The notes beneath the pieces are model-generated. The model did not search any database. It had not been told where the DNA came from and saw only the letters and a program-made list of their open reading frames with translations. Below are positions 36,549 through 49,294 of a stretch of DNA of 64,000 bases, in pieces. The stretch lies in the NCBI GenBank assembly GCA_021904315.1, contig CM038919.1, positions 7,874,001 through 7,938,000 on the forward strand. Reading direction: 5' to 3'. The first letter of the stretch is position 1. Each line of letters starts with the position of its first letter. This stretch comes from Sphagnum magellanicum (lineage: Eukaryota > Streptophyta > Sphagnopsida > Sphagnales > Sphagnaceae). Position numbers and translations under genes: made by a program.

Positions 36549-39500
36549 TGGATTCAACAATTGCTGACATGTTAGTACTAGATTTGTGAAGAAGACAAAA
36601 CATTTCAAATAGTTCCATGTTATGTTCAAGAGCGTTTGTGTACAAATTGCCCTAGGACTAAACTACACAATGCTAGAGTTTTGGCTCTTTTAACTGTGTT
36701 TCAGCTATGTATATTTGAGCCAATATAAACTGCTTATTTACTAACAAGTTATATTTAAATTCATTCACAGAATTCTTCTTATATGAAAATTAAAAATTTT
36801 GTGAGAAAGGAAATCTTGAGATTTTTTTTTGAACAAAAGGGCCCAACAGTCTTGAATAAAGTAATTCCGTTGTATCGTTTGAGAACATTTGGATCTAGAG
36901 GTTGATCTCCTCTGCAAAATGTGGAATTTTAAAGCTTGCTCACGAAGTAGATATCAAATTTCACAAACTGAATTATGAAGTTACAATGCATATGTGTATG
37001 TATGTATGTATGTATGTATGTATGTATGGATGTATATACTATTGCGTGACATGCCTGCTGCATATATGGAACTGCACTATGTTAGCAATATGTTAACAGC
37101 AGTCGTACATCACTCTGGTAGTTTGTGCAGAAATCGTTATGCAGAGAAAGTATTCATCTAGGGTCACATTAAGAATTAGTAGACCTGAGTGCAGTTTTGT
37201 GTGGGTTTTTTTTTGGATATAATTGAATACTTACCAGAACTCTGACAGAAATTTGCATACGGCCGTTGTTGAGATTGCCGGATGACAGTGAGTCCAGATC
37301 CAGTCCCAAGTCTTGTACCACACTTAAGACCTGTATCAACGATTGAGGGTTGTTGTAGGGGGTCTCCACTTCGATGACTAGCTGTCCTGCAACGTTACTA
37401 CCGATTCCAGTATTAGTACCGGCTCTCATGGCTCCATGAGCTGCAGCAGCTTCAGTGCCCGCTAGTTCAAATTGTCTCCAGCTGACGGCTACTGTTGCTG
37501 TATTGCTGATGGAGCTGCTGGACGGATAAGTAGTTGCTGCTGCTTCTGATCGCAACTGCTGCTGCGCCTGAGCTAATTCTGCAGCAGCAGCACTACTACT
37601 TGGTCCTGCACCAGAAGTTACAGCTGGAGCTTGAAGAACTGCTGGATCACGGGTTGAAGCAGCTGCTGTACTAGTGGATCCGGCCATTTCCAGCCCTGCA
37701 ATCTGCTCCTTGAGCTGGCGGATATAATCAATCGTATTTGTGAGAACTGATAAATTGTCCTTCTGCACATGATCCACAAAACATGCATGATTAAACGAGT
37801 TTCACAACAAGTTTTGGTACAATTCCCTGTGTGCAATGTGCGAAGGCTCTCAGTTATCCCTCTTAGAAATCCCGAGCTTAGAATTCCAATGTCAAAGGGA
37901 AATTTCGTTTCCTCTCCAATAGTTGCTTTCCAACCAGGGAAAATTTACCAACAATTCCCCTTTGACATTGGTTCACAGTACCTTCTAGATGACATAATTG
38001 AATTTTCCCTGTAAGGCTGGCTCCCTGGGAATGTTGCAAAACTCCGTGTGTTGCACAATTCCGTGTTAAGTACTTGCGTTTTTTAGTCTATTCTTGGAAG
38101 TAAAGTTAGACAATTTTCCTCCAGGGGAGCCATCCAAGAGCTGCTTGTGTGTACATAATATTGTGTACCTTCTTTGTGGTCGGGACTATGCTACACAGAG
38201 TGTGGATCTTTTCTTTGAACTTGAATCGCCGATCTCGCTCTGCCAGCATGTGCTTTTGTGCAATTTGCGCTTGCTCCTCAATCCAACCTGGACTGTAATA
38301 CTGCTGATCTGCAGACACATGAGTATCGCCTTGCATGAATGATCCCCCAGCTGCACCCGCGGGATTCAAACTGCTGCCGGCTGCTGTAGCACCCAATTGC
38401 AGCCGCCTCTTCATTCTGTCGGATTTTTGTATCCTGGGACATAGGTCCTTAATCCATAGCTCAATCATCGGCTGTCGTGGTTTGGAGGGTCCAGCGATAT
38501 TTCCCGTATCTCTGGAATCGTCTAACCTCCGTAGTTTTGAATGTCGACTGATCGGTTCGAAGGGCTTGAAAGGTGAGTACAGACTTACTGCTGCTGCTCT
38601 ACTTCTAACAGTTGATTCACTAGGATTTCCAAGCTGCTGATCTACCGCCCTTGCACTAGCTGCTGGTGGCATTCTAGTATCTCCTGCTAATTGAGCTAGC
38701 ATGCCTTGACGTACATGAGAAGAAGGATCTGCAGGTGCGAACGGTAGTCCTGCAGCTTGTAGACGGTTCATTGAACTACTAGGAGCTGCTACTAAAGCGG
38801 TGGTGGATGCTGCGGACAACTCCGGAGTTTGCATTATTTGGTAGGGAGTACTGGCAGACTGGTGCTGTCCCGGGAGCTGGTGATATGGTAAAACGTCATG
38901 GAAGGCCGGTGTGGCACTAACTGGCATCGCGGAATATTGAGTCCTTGTTGCAAACATGGTAGCCGCCGCAGCAGCAGGAGGCCCCTGCATAGTGTCATGT
39001 GCCATAACTAGCGAATCTAAAGTGGAGCGCTGCATGAAACTGGACATATGCATCTGAGCGTCATCAATATCACTCATGGATGCCCACAGATTCAGCATCA
39101 TATCCGTCGGCACCCCACCAGCTGCTTCAGCATCGCTACTTGGAGTTGAAACCGATTCCAGTTGAATATTCTCCTGCCGCTGCTGCGCGACTGCTAGTTC
39201 CTCCTCATCTCGACCTGCAGCACCATCATGAGGAATTGCTCCTGACGATGAGACGACGACGTGAGCCCCAATTAATTCGGCTACTTCGGCATGAGTTGCA
39301 AACCATGAACTCATGGCCGCATGAGCCGAAGGCCCCAACAAATGACTGGCAGCTGCGCCAGCTGCTAGTTCTTCTGCAAAATCGTCTAGTTCATACACCT
39401 GAAACTCATCATCAGAAGACGGATTGCCAGCAGCAGCAGCAGCTGGTAATTCCATAACTAGACGCTCTAGCTGCCCGCTAACTCTCGCTCTCTCATATTC

Positions 39501-42135
39501 GGCTCCAGCTTCTAGACCATAGCTGGGGCCCGCAGGTGAATTCGCTGAGGAAGGTTCAAAAGGCTGGGAGGTCCCACCTGCTGCAAGAAGCTGCTGCTCT
39601 CTAGATCCAGACGCAAAGGCAAGCAGGGCTTGCAGCAATCGGCTCGATTCCAGTTTCTACATGACGCATAAAAGAGTGTCAGCAGGCAGGATGCTTCCTA
39701 ATACCCAGATTATTAAAATTGTATTACTCGATCGAAGAGAAGGGAACACTAATTAATTAACTGGTTAGGGTGTAGGGTTTAGGGTTTTAGGAACTAATTA
39801 ATAAGGTTCGATCCGGTCACGGCGCCTACTGGAGACTTTCGTCTTCCACACGAGATGATTCATCAAAGGGAGCTAGCTATAGCCCACATGGGCCATGTGA
39901 GACAAAACTGGGGACCTTCACGCGCATCGCAACAAACGAATCCCGGAATTAAAAAAACCACGTGTGCAACAGCCATGCAAGCTGACGTAAAGCAAAGGGT
40001 CCACGGTGATGAACTTTCTGCTCATGTTCAGAACGTGGTCCACGGTTGTCCGTATTATATAGTTTGTGGGCGGGACGCGGGTATTTTCTAGACAGGCTTT
40101 TTTCCTTCACAGACTTTATTACTGGAGCATACATGGTCGGAGTATAAACACGCAGAAAGGTCCGACAAGTGGCGGTTCTCATCAAAGGGAAGCAGGATTT
40201 TGCATTGCTTACCAGTTGAGTGGAGGCTATTTCCAGGCAGTACATGTTGCCGTCGGTTCCAAGTCCCGGGAGGCACACGATTGTCTGTTGAACAACAAGT
40301 ATAAGCAACACTAAATTATGCCGAGTGTTGGGCCTGCAGCTGCTGTCATAAACTGCAGCAATCAGCTTTCAACAGATCACACTGCAGCATCACCAAAATT
40401 GATCTGATCACTGGAAGAACAGAAAAATTTCCTAGCTGAACTCGAGATCAACAGTAGCTGTATGACTGCTTAAAACTTCGACTTGTTCAAGATTGCACAG
40501 TCGATTCCATGAATTCGTGAAGAGGTCTACAATATAGAATTGTTTGCGAGCTGCTTGCAGAGATTGATCACGAAGACATGGCCCGGGTTGCAGTTTTTTC
40601 TCACCTTAATTCCTAATTCCTGCTGTCCGCAAGATTTCGTAGATTCATGAAGAATCCCCATGTTCACAAACCACAAACAACACACAAACGATGAATCATC
40701 AGTGCATATTCGATCTCGAATCATGCTCTTTAGAGAGCTCAGCTCAGATTCATTCAGGCTGCAACTAGCATCCCAGCAGGACTCTGGAACTAGATTCTAT
40801 ACAAACATAAACAGAGACGCTGAAGCCGAATTCAAGGAATTCCCGAGGAAGAGATAAGAGCGAATTGCCGTCTTGCGGCCTGGAGATTATTCTTTTTGCT
40901 AACAATAACGCGCGGCACAAAAGGAAAAACTAAGATCAGACCCATCTTTGGGATAGTACTGAAGTGTGCATAAGAAAATAAAATAAAATTGAGTAATTTG
41001 TGTGGATTGTCATGAATGCGCAATTTGGAGTGTGTGTGGATCAGTCATGTGTCCATGATGATCAAACGAGACCTGCAAGAACTGGTCTTTCCGCTCGTCG
41101 GTAGGCAATCGAGGTTGGTTGCTTGTCCACCAAAGAGGGGCTTGTTCGTAAACAGCCCTGGCTGCATACCTACAGTCATTCGACAATGTCACAAGTAAAC
41201 GAATGGTGTGTACTGTGTGGGCAATGATAGCTAGCCAGCGGGATGATCGCCGAACAACTGAAATTTTCTTGAATCCGTAAATGTCGCGAATGCAGTGAAA
41301 TAAGAAAGAAGTGCGCGACTAGCTAGATATTCCTAGAACTAAATTCTAAAGTCTTCAATTTCTCGATCAACAAGCATAATGATACACGCACAGACAATTA
41401 CTAGAATTTATCTAAGGAAGGACCAGGTTTATCAGCCTTGGCCTTGTCAAGTCGCTTTAGTCACGTCTGTTTTGACGCCACGGTAACCCAGCGATTCAGC
41501 TACTACTGCTAGTCGTGACCAGATGAAATTGCAGATTAAATTTTCAAGGAAATTCAGCAGCTGTCACAGATCAGCGAGCTATATATAAACACATACAAGA
41601 GGTGCTCAAGACTTACCCAGAATTCGAACTCCTGAAAACGCAGGACCTGTAAACAGAGGAGAAAATTGGTGCAATTCTTCGACTATATTCCGGATGGAAC
41701 GAGGAGCTCCTATCATTGAAGTAGCCCCGGTGCCATACTAGAGCCCTACTGCATCATGGTCAGGCATCAATTATGATTACCAAGGAAGGAAGTTGCAAAA
41801 GAAAATGTAAAGACCTAATGCTTGCAGTTCGAGAAGGAAAATGAATTAGCTGAGCTCTGCGAGTTCCGGGCGGCATCACCAATTCTACTAAAACCTCAAC
41901 ATCGTCAGAGAGCTGGTTAATTAGACGTGCGCAATCAAATATCGAAAAGCTCAAGAATTCAATTTCTACTGGAGTTCATAACTTACGGCGTATGAGGATT
42001 AAGCTTCCAGACGACAATATAATCGATCCACGACCAATTTTGAACTAGCGCTTGAAACCGCTCCTCCCAATTGAACTCGACGTTATCCCCGTGACCTGCA
42101 AGTTCACTTGCTGCAGCAGCTGCGGACGTAGCCAT
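36335..42135 (-). CDS. MYC/bHLH transcription factor, subgroup IIIf-like (GL3/TT8 type), 8 exons
   Basis: Predicted 880-residue nuclear DNA-binding regulator. Exons by GT-AG and phase: 42135-41987, 41748-41617, 41169-41073, 40619-40605 (15-base microexon, or 18 bases to 40622), 40284-40213, 39656-38169, 37762-37235, 36496-36335 (TGA at 36335). Coding length sums to 2643 bases, divisible by three. Residues about 24-155 form a bHLH-MYC_N domain (WSWIDYIVVWKLNP, LVWHRGYFN, YAARAVYEQAPLWW, TIVCLPGLGTDG, LEIASTQL). Acidic, Ala-rich linkers fill exon 6. The bHLH (624-676) starts HMLAERDRR, keeping the His-Glu-Arg set for E-box contact, and is split by an intron after VPTTKK. An ACT-like region lies at about 777-853. 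The family partners R2R3-MYB and WD40 proteins to control flavonoid or epidermal genes; the target here is unknown. Exons are GC-richer than the flanks. The start is the first ATG of the exon with the domain onset. Confidence 0.85.
36517..36546. repeat. (CA)15 microsatellite near a 3' splice site
   Basis: Thirty bases of perfect CA. In the bHLH transcript it is a (UG)15 tract that ends about 20 bases upstream of exon 8. Confidence 0.95.
36997..37028. repeat. (TATG)8 microsatellite in the last intron of the bHLH gene
   Basis: Eight perfect TATG units, continuing imperfectly into GATGTATA. It lies in the same intron as the CA tract. Confidence 0.95.
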
Positions 42136-42239
42136 CAAGGATTCAATCCTGAGCTGCTGCTCTGGCTAGTAGTTTGCCCCAAGTCCCTTGAGTAGTACTA
42201 CCTTTTCTCAAGAGTCTTCAAAATCAGAATCTTGTCCCA

Positions 42240-42257
42240 GCAGCAGCAGCAGCAGCT
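42240..42257. repeat. Short CAG repeat upstream of the bHLH start codon
   Basis: Six CAG units just over 100 bases upstream of the ATG, probably in the 5' untranslated region. On the transcript strand it reads CTG. It fits the general CTG/CAG richness of this gene. Confidence 0.7.
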
Positions 42258-42374
42258 TTTCAATATCTGATCATCACCCTTCCCCACAGACGAGTAGCCC
42301 GCATCATCTTCATCCTAGCTACAATTAGTCTGGAATCTAAACTCGCACTTCGTCCGCGACCCCACTAGCTAGCG

Positions 42375-42736
42375 CTCTTGATTAATCGCCAGCGACTTGA
42401 CTAGGAGTGCCCTCGATTAATCCTCCGCAACTAGCTCGACGGCTACTAGGGCACTCAATTCATCCTCCGCTACTAGCTCGACTACTAACTAGAGCACTCG
42501 ATTCATCCTCCGCGCCGAGCTCAACTACTAGGACACTCGATCCATTCCCCACGATGAGCTCGACTACTAGGGCACTCGATTTATCCTCCGGCGCTCGACT
42601 ACGAGTCGCGCACTCGATTAATCCTGCGCGACGATCTCGACTACTAGCTAGGGTACTGGATTAATCCTTCTTGACGCTCTATGACTACTAGCACATTCGA
42701 TTAATCCTCTGCGACTAACTCCCTACTAGTGCACTC
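42375..42736. repeat. Minisatellite upstream of the bHLH gene, 38-43 bp unit, about 9 units
   Basis: Each unit contains CTCGATTAATCCTCCGCGAC, then AGCTCGACTACTAG and a closing GGCA or similar. Nine units of 36-43 bases lie in a row, with a tenth partial one. The array starts about 240 bases upstream of the start codon, so it lies in the promoter or 5' untranslated region. Each unit holds an ATTAAT core, a GC-rich box and an AGCTCG box, so any binding site in it would be multiplied. Confidence 0.85.
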
Positions 42737-42739
42737 AAA

Positions 42740-44575
42740 ATCGTCCGTGAGTCACTCCATAGCAATTGTACCCGATTAAACATCCGCGACTCTACTAGTT
42801 ATAACTAGGTACCTTCTCTTGGAGAGGACGTAAACTTGGCTACTAGATCACAATCACATGATGTGCCTGCTGCTTGATTCTTCCGCGACTCTACGTCTAG
42901 TACACTAGGTTAAGCAGCTCTAATATCCCTTTGTCTTGGCTTGGAGGAGAGGCAAAGCAGCGAAGCAACAGCTCCTACAAGAAGAACCTGGATCTCATCA
43001 GGGTAGTACTACTCTATCTTGGTGTTGGCTTGAAAGAGAGACGCAGCAGCAGCTCTTGCCAGAAGAACCTGGATGATGAAGGAGGTAATATTTTGGCCAA
43101 CGCGGGAAGCTCCAGGAGTTTGGACTCTTTTGCCATCAGGGAGTTTGGGTGCGCCCCTTTTTACCACCTGGGAGTTTTGGAATGGACCCCATTTTGGCCC
43201 TACTGTTGGGGCTACAGTTGTCGTCAAGGGTTCAGAGTGTGTGTGTGAAAAACGGGCTTGATGGATGGATGCGTTCTAATACAAAAGTTCAACGGTGTGC
43301 ACGCCCGTTGAAAGTCCTCCCCCGAGTTCGACCCAAAACTTCCCGACTGCCTAGGACTACCCCTACATGTCATGTTTTAGTTAATATTTTCGTTGCTGTT
43401 AGGCACGTGCTTTCTCAATTTAGAATATAGTTTTTAAAAAATTCCTCTAGCTAACTAACTAACTTGGCAGCTCGTGCACAGTTTCAATGCTGTGGCCAGG
43501 GTGAACCAGTACCTTCACCAATTTGAGTGAGGTCTCTTAGTGGCCATATTAAGTCCCAAAACTGTTTGATCTGAACTGAGAGACCCTGATTCAGTGCAAA
43601 CATGGGATAAGTGGAATCTTTAGAAATAATTTAAATGGAATTTGGGATCCTTACCATGGTACCAAGGTGGGTGCTGGCTAAAGAACTGGCACTGGAGGTT
43701 CTTCACAAAAGTCAAGAACTGCCAAACTGAGGTAAAAATTAAAAACCAGTGTTAGGCATGTACTAATTTCTTAGGTGAAACATTTCCCAGGTTAACAATG
43801 GTGTCTATGGCAATGTAGGTGCAGGTGCATCATGTCTGGGTGAGGAGAGCATAATCAGTAAGCCCAACCAGTTCTGCCATATTAAAGTAATTTGAATTTG
43901 TTCGGCTATGATATACTTTTCGGGGCTAGCAAAAGGTTCTTAACCATGCTGGTTTGGCAAAGGTGTGTGTATGTGTATAAAAAATCATTTGCCCAATCTG
44001 TGTATGTGTATAAAAAATGATATGGGGTCATTTGTGCATACTGTTCAAAACATTTTCTTCTTCTTTGTGGCCCTTGTTGGTCGGCCTCATTGTAAAAAAA
44101 AGCTTAGCACTTTGTAATTGCCAGCACAGAAGTTTCCAAACTTTGGACATTCCCAGATAGACCTGATGTAGCCTTGGTGCATCTTTAAACCTGAATGAAT
44201 AACACTTTCGGCAAGGAATACCAGATAAAATGTGCAGGTATTGGCAACCACATAGCGGGAAAAATGGGAATTACATAAACAATATAGCCAATATTTGGTT
44301 CAACATATGTAATAAATTGGGGAACTGTGGGAACTGTGGAAACATTGTATAACAAACCTTTGGCAAAGCATATGGGATAAAAGTAAAGGAGCACATGGAA
44401 AACATCATTGACATCATTATTGGGAACATGTGATGAACAAAACCTCTAAACCTTAAAAACATTAAGCCCCCTTCCCCATAGAAAGGGAAAAATGTGAGCA
44501 TTTTCTATTCATATTGGCTCACCTCTTTAATTAGATGCCCAGACAATATTTATCCGAACTCTGTTCAGCACCCAT
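42740..44575. other. Upstream spacer with an imperfect duplication, no gene seen
   Basis: From about 42930 to 43075 an imperfect duplication with a spacing of about 90 bases carries CTTGGCTTGGAGGAGAGG-like and AGAAGAACCTGGAT words twice. From 43085 to 43340 the DNA is GC-richer without a recognisable protein. The rest is plain spacer. Confidence 0.5.
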
Positions 44576-44581
44576 GTTTCC

Positions 44582-44955
44582 TGGCAAGAGTGAACCCGCA
44601 GTGCACCATGAAGGATGGATGATAAGTAGTCAGGAAACCTTTTTCTGTTGGGTTTCAGTTCCCTAGTTAACCATGGTGATTAGCTCAGTTGCTTTTCTTA
44701 ACTACCTATTTACCAACAACCCACAAGCAGATTATTAGTAGGTGGGTAGTAAAAGCAGCCATTACCTGTGTATAAACCATCTACTTACCTAGTAATTACC
44801 TGTTTTCCTACCTATTTACCTATATATGAGACCTATTTTTTACAATTCGTTACCAAGGTGAGACCAAATATTGACTCAGTTGAGGTTCATCCACAACTGA
44901 GTAATGATGGGCATCCAGTGGATGGTGCACTGGTGGGTGCTGCTTCACAGTGGCC
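44582..44955 (+). mobile_element. MITE-like element, family M1, copy 1
   Basis: About 374 bp with imperfect terminal inverted repeats. The right end reads GGTGCACTGGTGGGTGCTG then CTTCACAGTGGCC. The left end reads TGGCAAGAGTGAACC then AGTGCACCATGAAGGATGG. Interior landmarks are TCTGTTGGGTTTCAGTTCCC, GTTAACCATGGTGATTAGC, TAGTAGGTGGGTAGTA and ACTCAGTTGAGGTTCATC. It is non-coding. I cannot recognise a clean target duplication, so the superfamily is open. Confidence 0.7.
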
Positions 44956-47846
44956 ATGTTTCCCTAGGTTCATTCCATGGGCACATATTGAGGGGAAATA
45001 TTCAAGTTTTTTCCAGGGTTATTTGTTTGTAAGCCGGTATGGACATTATAGCTCACGTTCGTTGGTTGTGGCCAGTTTGTGCAGTTGTTCGTTTCTGGGT
45101 GAAGAGGTGCCCATGGTGGTGAGTTGTTGGCATACCAGTGATCACATATACTTTTTCTTTGATTTTGAAAAAGAAAACATCTGTTTGTTTACTAGTCTTC
45201 TCCTATCTTGATGTTGAGTTCTGCGGTTCAGCCTTAAGGAATGTCCAACTTTCAGGAGCTTGAATGACTTTAAGAATTCACTTTTGGAAGGTTCTTGAAT
45301 CTTATTAACCAATATTAGAAAAATGTTTCAATATAAATGGGCAAGGAGTTTAGGTAATTAAAGTCCTTGAACACTATTCAAGTCAGTTGACAAAACATAG
45401 TTGAACAACTTCCATAGAGATTTTTGGGAAGATTGTAAAATGGCATCAATTGAAAGGGGAAGAATTACTTACTAAGAGTAATTCCTATATTGCAAAAAAG
45501 GAGTAAGCCACCCCATAATCAATTTTGAACTTGGAAATTTTTCACAACAACAATTTACACGATGTGGGACAATGAGGAATACGTCAATTTAGGATTTTAG
45601 ATTCCCAATGCTTCATCCATACTTGGTCCACTACACAAACCAGAACAACAAACCAAATACAATGGTGGAGGTTTGGGTACTTAGTGATTCCCTTACCTCC
45701 ATGTGCCATGCCTCTTTTGGGCTGTTTGCTTGCCTAGACCTTGGTCCTTGCCCTTTGTTTCTTTTTCTCTCCCTTTCTTGGGTGCTTTCTTTTTATGATG
45801 TTTGGCAGGGTTTCATCATAAAATACAATACATATATATCAGTGATTCAGTGGTATAGGGGAGGTGGTGTCTGTTACTTATTCTAATCAGTGTTCTTTGA
45901 TTGTTTGTTTTCAAGAGATCCTTCAATATAGTTGCAACTTGTGTTTAAGTTTAGGGGAAACTTTGGTTATGGTTTCAGTTCATTTTTTAATTTGATGAAG
46001 CTTGTTAATGGGGGTAGATACAGTATTTGAAGAGTGATTTCGAATGTTCTTAAAATAAAAACTATCAATTGTAGGTAGGGTAAAGCAAGTCAGTCCCATG
46101 TAGGCCGTTGAATTGGGGTTTAGGTGGAGGACTTGAAATTCTGACAATTGTTCCAACAGGAGTTAGATAAGAACTGCCATTGTTCTAGGAACTTCTCAAA
46201 ATTTTGAAAAGTGAATGACACTAACTCAGTCATTAAGGATTTGAGTTAGGTGTATTAGATGGTTTATATAGACAATTAAAGGGCAGTAGTCATCTTTCCC
46301 TTAGGGAATGGAGATCCCAAGGCAAATACCTTGGTTTGATATTTGGTAAAGGAGGATTGAAGGTTATTCTTTGACGTCTAGAAGTTGTGTGGCAGAACAC
46401 TTGTAGCAGGATTATGAGTTTGTTGTAGTGGATGGTGAAGGATACAACAAGTAAAGGAATGTAGGGATAGGTGTCCCAGACCCCCAAACCCCAACCCTGC
46501 CCTTCCTGATTGTACTCATGTATTGAAAGAATAAATGAAGGGTGTGTATAGTCACTAGTGTTCCTTTTCAATGTATTTTTTTGAGTATGTCCCAAGTAGG
46601 AACATGCGTGTCAATACTGAATGGTTCTATAGGTGTGACATCATGTATTCATATTTAGAAGTGAATAAGGAACTTTAAACTGAACAGTTGAAAGCAAAGA
46701 AGTTGATGTACCTAGGTTTTGGACATGAACCAGAGCATGATAGTCTGCCACTATGGGTGGTCAAAACAACTGTATTCATTTTGATTTATTAGTGGTTATC
46801 ATTTCATAGTTCCATAATAACTTATTTATCTTGTAACATGATTCATTGGTATCCCAAACATTGCTCTTTTTCACCCTACACTTGTAAAATTAAACTTGCA
46901 TCTATAACCCTACAACTATAGACTTGCATATGCACATGTAGACTTGTAGACATGTACACTGTAGCCTTGCATATGCACCTACAACACTTGTAGCCTTGCA
47001 CATGCACATGTAGACTAGTGATGTAGTAGAGCTAGTGTTACCCTTCTACCTTACGTTGTTCCTAAATTGGCTACGAAAGCTTTAGTGTGGTTCTGAAAAA
47101 GGTTTTTCAAATTCCTAAACCTTTGGGTTTGGTGGTCTTTGGTTCAGTCCAATTCCAAACTAAGTTAGGTCAAATTCCACCTGAAATACACTAGCGTTAA
47201 GAGTAAGATTGTCCTTGGGTCAAAGGAAAGGCATGTCACACTATGGTTTCCAGGAAATTGACAATTGTGGTATTAGTAAATGATTTTCTCATACTTTTCA
47301 CTATTGAATGTGAAAAAAGAAACATTTCGTTTGAAATCAATGGAAAGCATTTAGGAACATCATATTGAAAAATGATTTTTGGTCCTAACACAAAATGATT
47401 AGGACATGTAACATTTTTTTTATTGATTCAATACACATAATAAGGACTAAAAATATATATATATATAATTTGATTGATTTTACTTATGGGGTTGTGCATT
47501 TACAAACACTATAGAATTTACTTGTTATTTTGATATTTATGATCATTGGGTAATATTATGTAACAAGACTTCTCATGGAATATTGATTATCAAGATAAGA
47601 GCTTTTTTACATCTGAAAGTCAAAACAATTTTCATCTTTTATTGATAATTTGTATTTTCAAAGGATGTGCATTAACATATGGTTCAAATACAAAGATGTG
47701 TTTGAAATTTAAAAGATGACAAATATGAAGTCCTAATTTAAGCTTTAAGTCTTGACATGCCAATTTAGTCCTAACTAACAACAATTCATTAGTTATTTAT
47801 CAAGAATGTCACATGGAGGCAAAAAGTTTGAACCTGATGGCAATGT
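44956..47846. other. Non-coding spacer, no gene seen
   Basis: No protein family recognised. Around 46915-47015 there are four degenerate repeats of the words CTTGTAGACTTGCATATGCAC. The remainder is AT-rich. Confidence 0.45.
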
Positions 47847-47944
47847 GAATTGTTTAAAAATTCTCAATTAAGTTTATTTAGGGAAATATGAGCATCCAAT
47901 ATCTCATAATTGGATAAACTTAATTGAGAATTTTTAAACAATTC
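47847..47944. repeat. Perfect 31-bp inverted repeat with a 36-base loop
   Basis: Arms 47847-47877 and 47914-47944 are exact reverse complements (left arm begins GAATTGTTTAAAAATTCTC). Complementarity does not continue beyond the arms. It could be a small foldback transposon or, if transcribed, a hairpin RNA precursor. No flanking target duplication is evident. Confidence 0.9.
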
Positions 47945-49294
47945 TTCTATTCTCAAAATGAAATATTAGGATATTAGGACTTGTTTGGAATCTTATATTT
48001 GTTCTTGATATGTAGACCCAATCAAAATCCTGGCCTCAGATCAAAATTTGTGTAAATATCAATATTGTCCGACCAATTGAGTTTGTCATGACCATACTGG
48101 TTACACTTTATTTGTTACATTCTTGAATAAATACCAATGATTGCCTCAAGAATTGATACAAGTATTTTTTTCTTTTTCTCCTTTCAGTGATGCAAATGAA
48201 GTGGAGTTCACACATAAGAAAGTTTAGTCAAATTTGGTTACAAAAAAATGTGAAAATCAAAATTTTAAGCATCCTTCACAATTTTTTGCTACATGATAGA
48301 ACCCAATAGAGAAATCTGGTGGCTAGAAAACCAAAAATATATATTTTTAGCCATTTTGGAAAAAACATTTGCCAGCTACCTAAATTAGAAGTAACCCTGA
48401 TTGGTACGTACTTAAAGGACTACAACACAAACTCAATTTGAGCTTAGATTCCAGTAACTTTATAGAACCTTCCCCTGTTCAAGTTCTGGTTCCAGCACAA
48501 ACCTGACCATGCAGGGACTGTTTCCCACCACCCGACCAAGAACTAGATTATTAGAGCATCTCCGACTACTACCCCTATTGATGTTTACAATGTTCAACAT
48601 ATATTGTTAACTATATTCCCCATCCTCTCTCATGAACATGAAAAAGTGAACAATGTAAAATGAGAGAGGATTTAAAAGTCACCACCTGAACCAATCCCTA
48701 AGGTTCATTGATATAAAAGTCACCTTATTCCATTGTCCGTGATGAAGGCCATTGTATCCTTGACAAAGTTATAGGCCAAAATTGAGTTTCACACTTATGT
48801 GATGATCAGCTAACATCATCAACTTTCTTTGTAATTATTATATAGATTCGAAAGTTAACTCATGCTGCATGCTTTTCAAGTTTCTTTAATAGTTGAGAAG
48901 TTCAGCTAACAATTACTTCGTCATGTGTTAAAACATTGCAAAACTAGGCTAATTCAAACGTTGTTTCCAACTGGGTCTACCTTACATCATAAAATCCTAT
49001 TAATTTCTTTTGCTTTGTTATTTAAGCCGAACCATAAGAGGAATGATGTGAACCTTTTACAATGTAACCCTGTCAAGATGCATCTTGAATTTACTATCCA
49101 CTTTAGCGTCATGTGTGTAAAATTTATTGTCAACCTCAAATTTGAAAAAATTTGCATCATGAACTTTTTAACTTTCAGATCAAAACAAATAGGGACCGAT
49201 GACCGAAATCATCACAAGGGAGACAAAAAGGGAAGGCCAAAGAAAAGTCAAAAAGCAACCAGCCCGCAGGAACCAAAAAAAAAAAAGGAGAGAG
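47945..49294. other. Non-coding spacer, no gene seen
   Basis: AT-rich DNA. The open frame around 48925-49341 on the + strand has no recognisable domain and runs antisense into the retroelement tail that follows. Confidence 0.45.

Noticed and set aside
36335-36645. Several short frames of alternating Cys-Val across the CA repeat
   Set aside because: They are translations of the (CA)15 tract in an intron; only the exon 8 part is supported as coding.
40949-41646. A 30-base exon 41646-41617 as exon 2 of the bHLH gene
   Set aside because: A longer exon 41748-41617 ending at the same donor keeps phase and restores the conserved LVWxxGYFN block, so the short version was dropped.
44768-45211. 147-codon + strand open frame
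   Set aside because: Starts inside MITE copy 1 and runs out of it; no domain, so likely chance.
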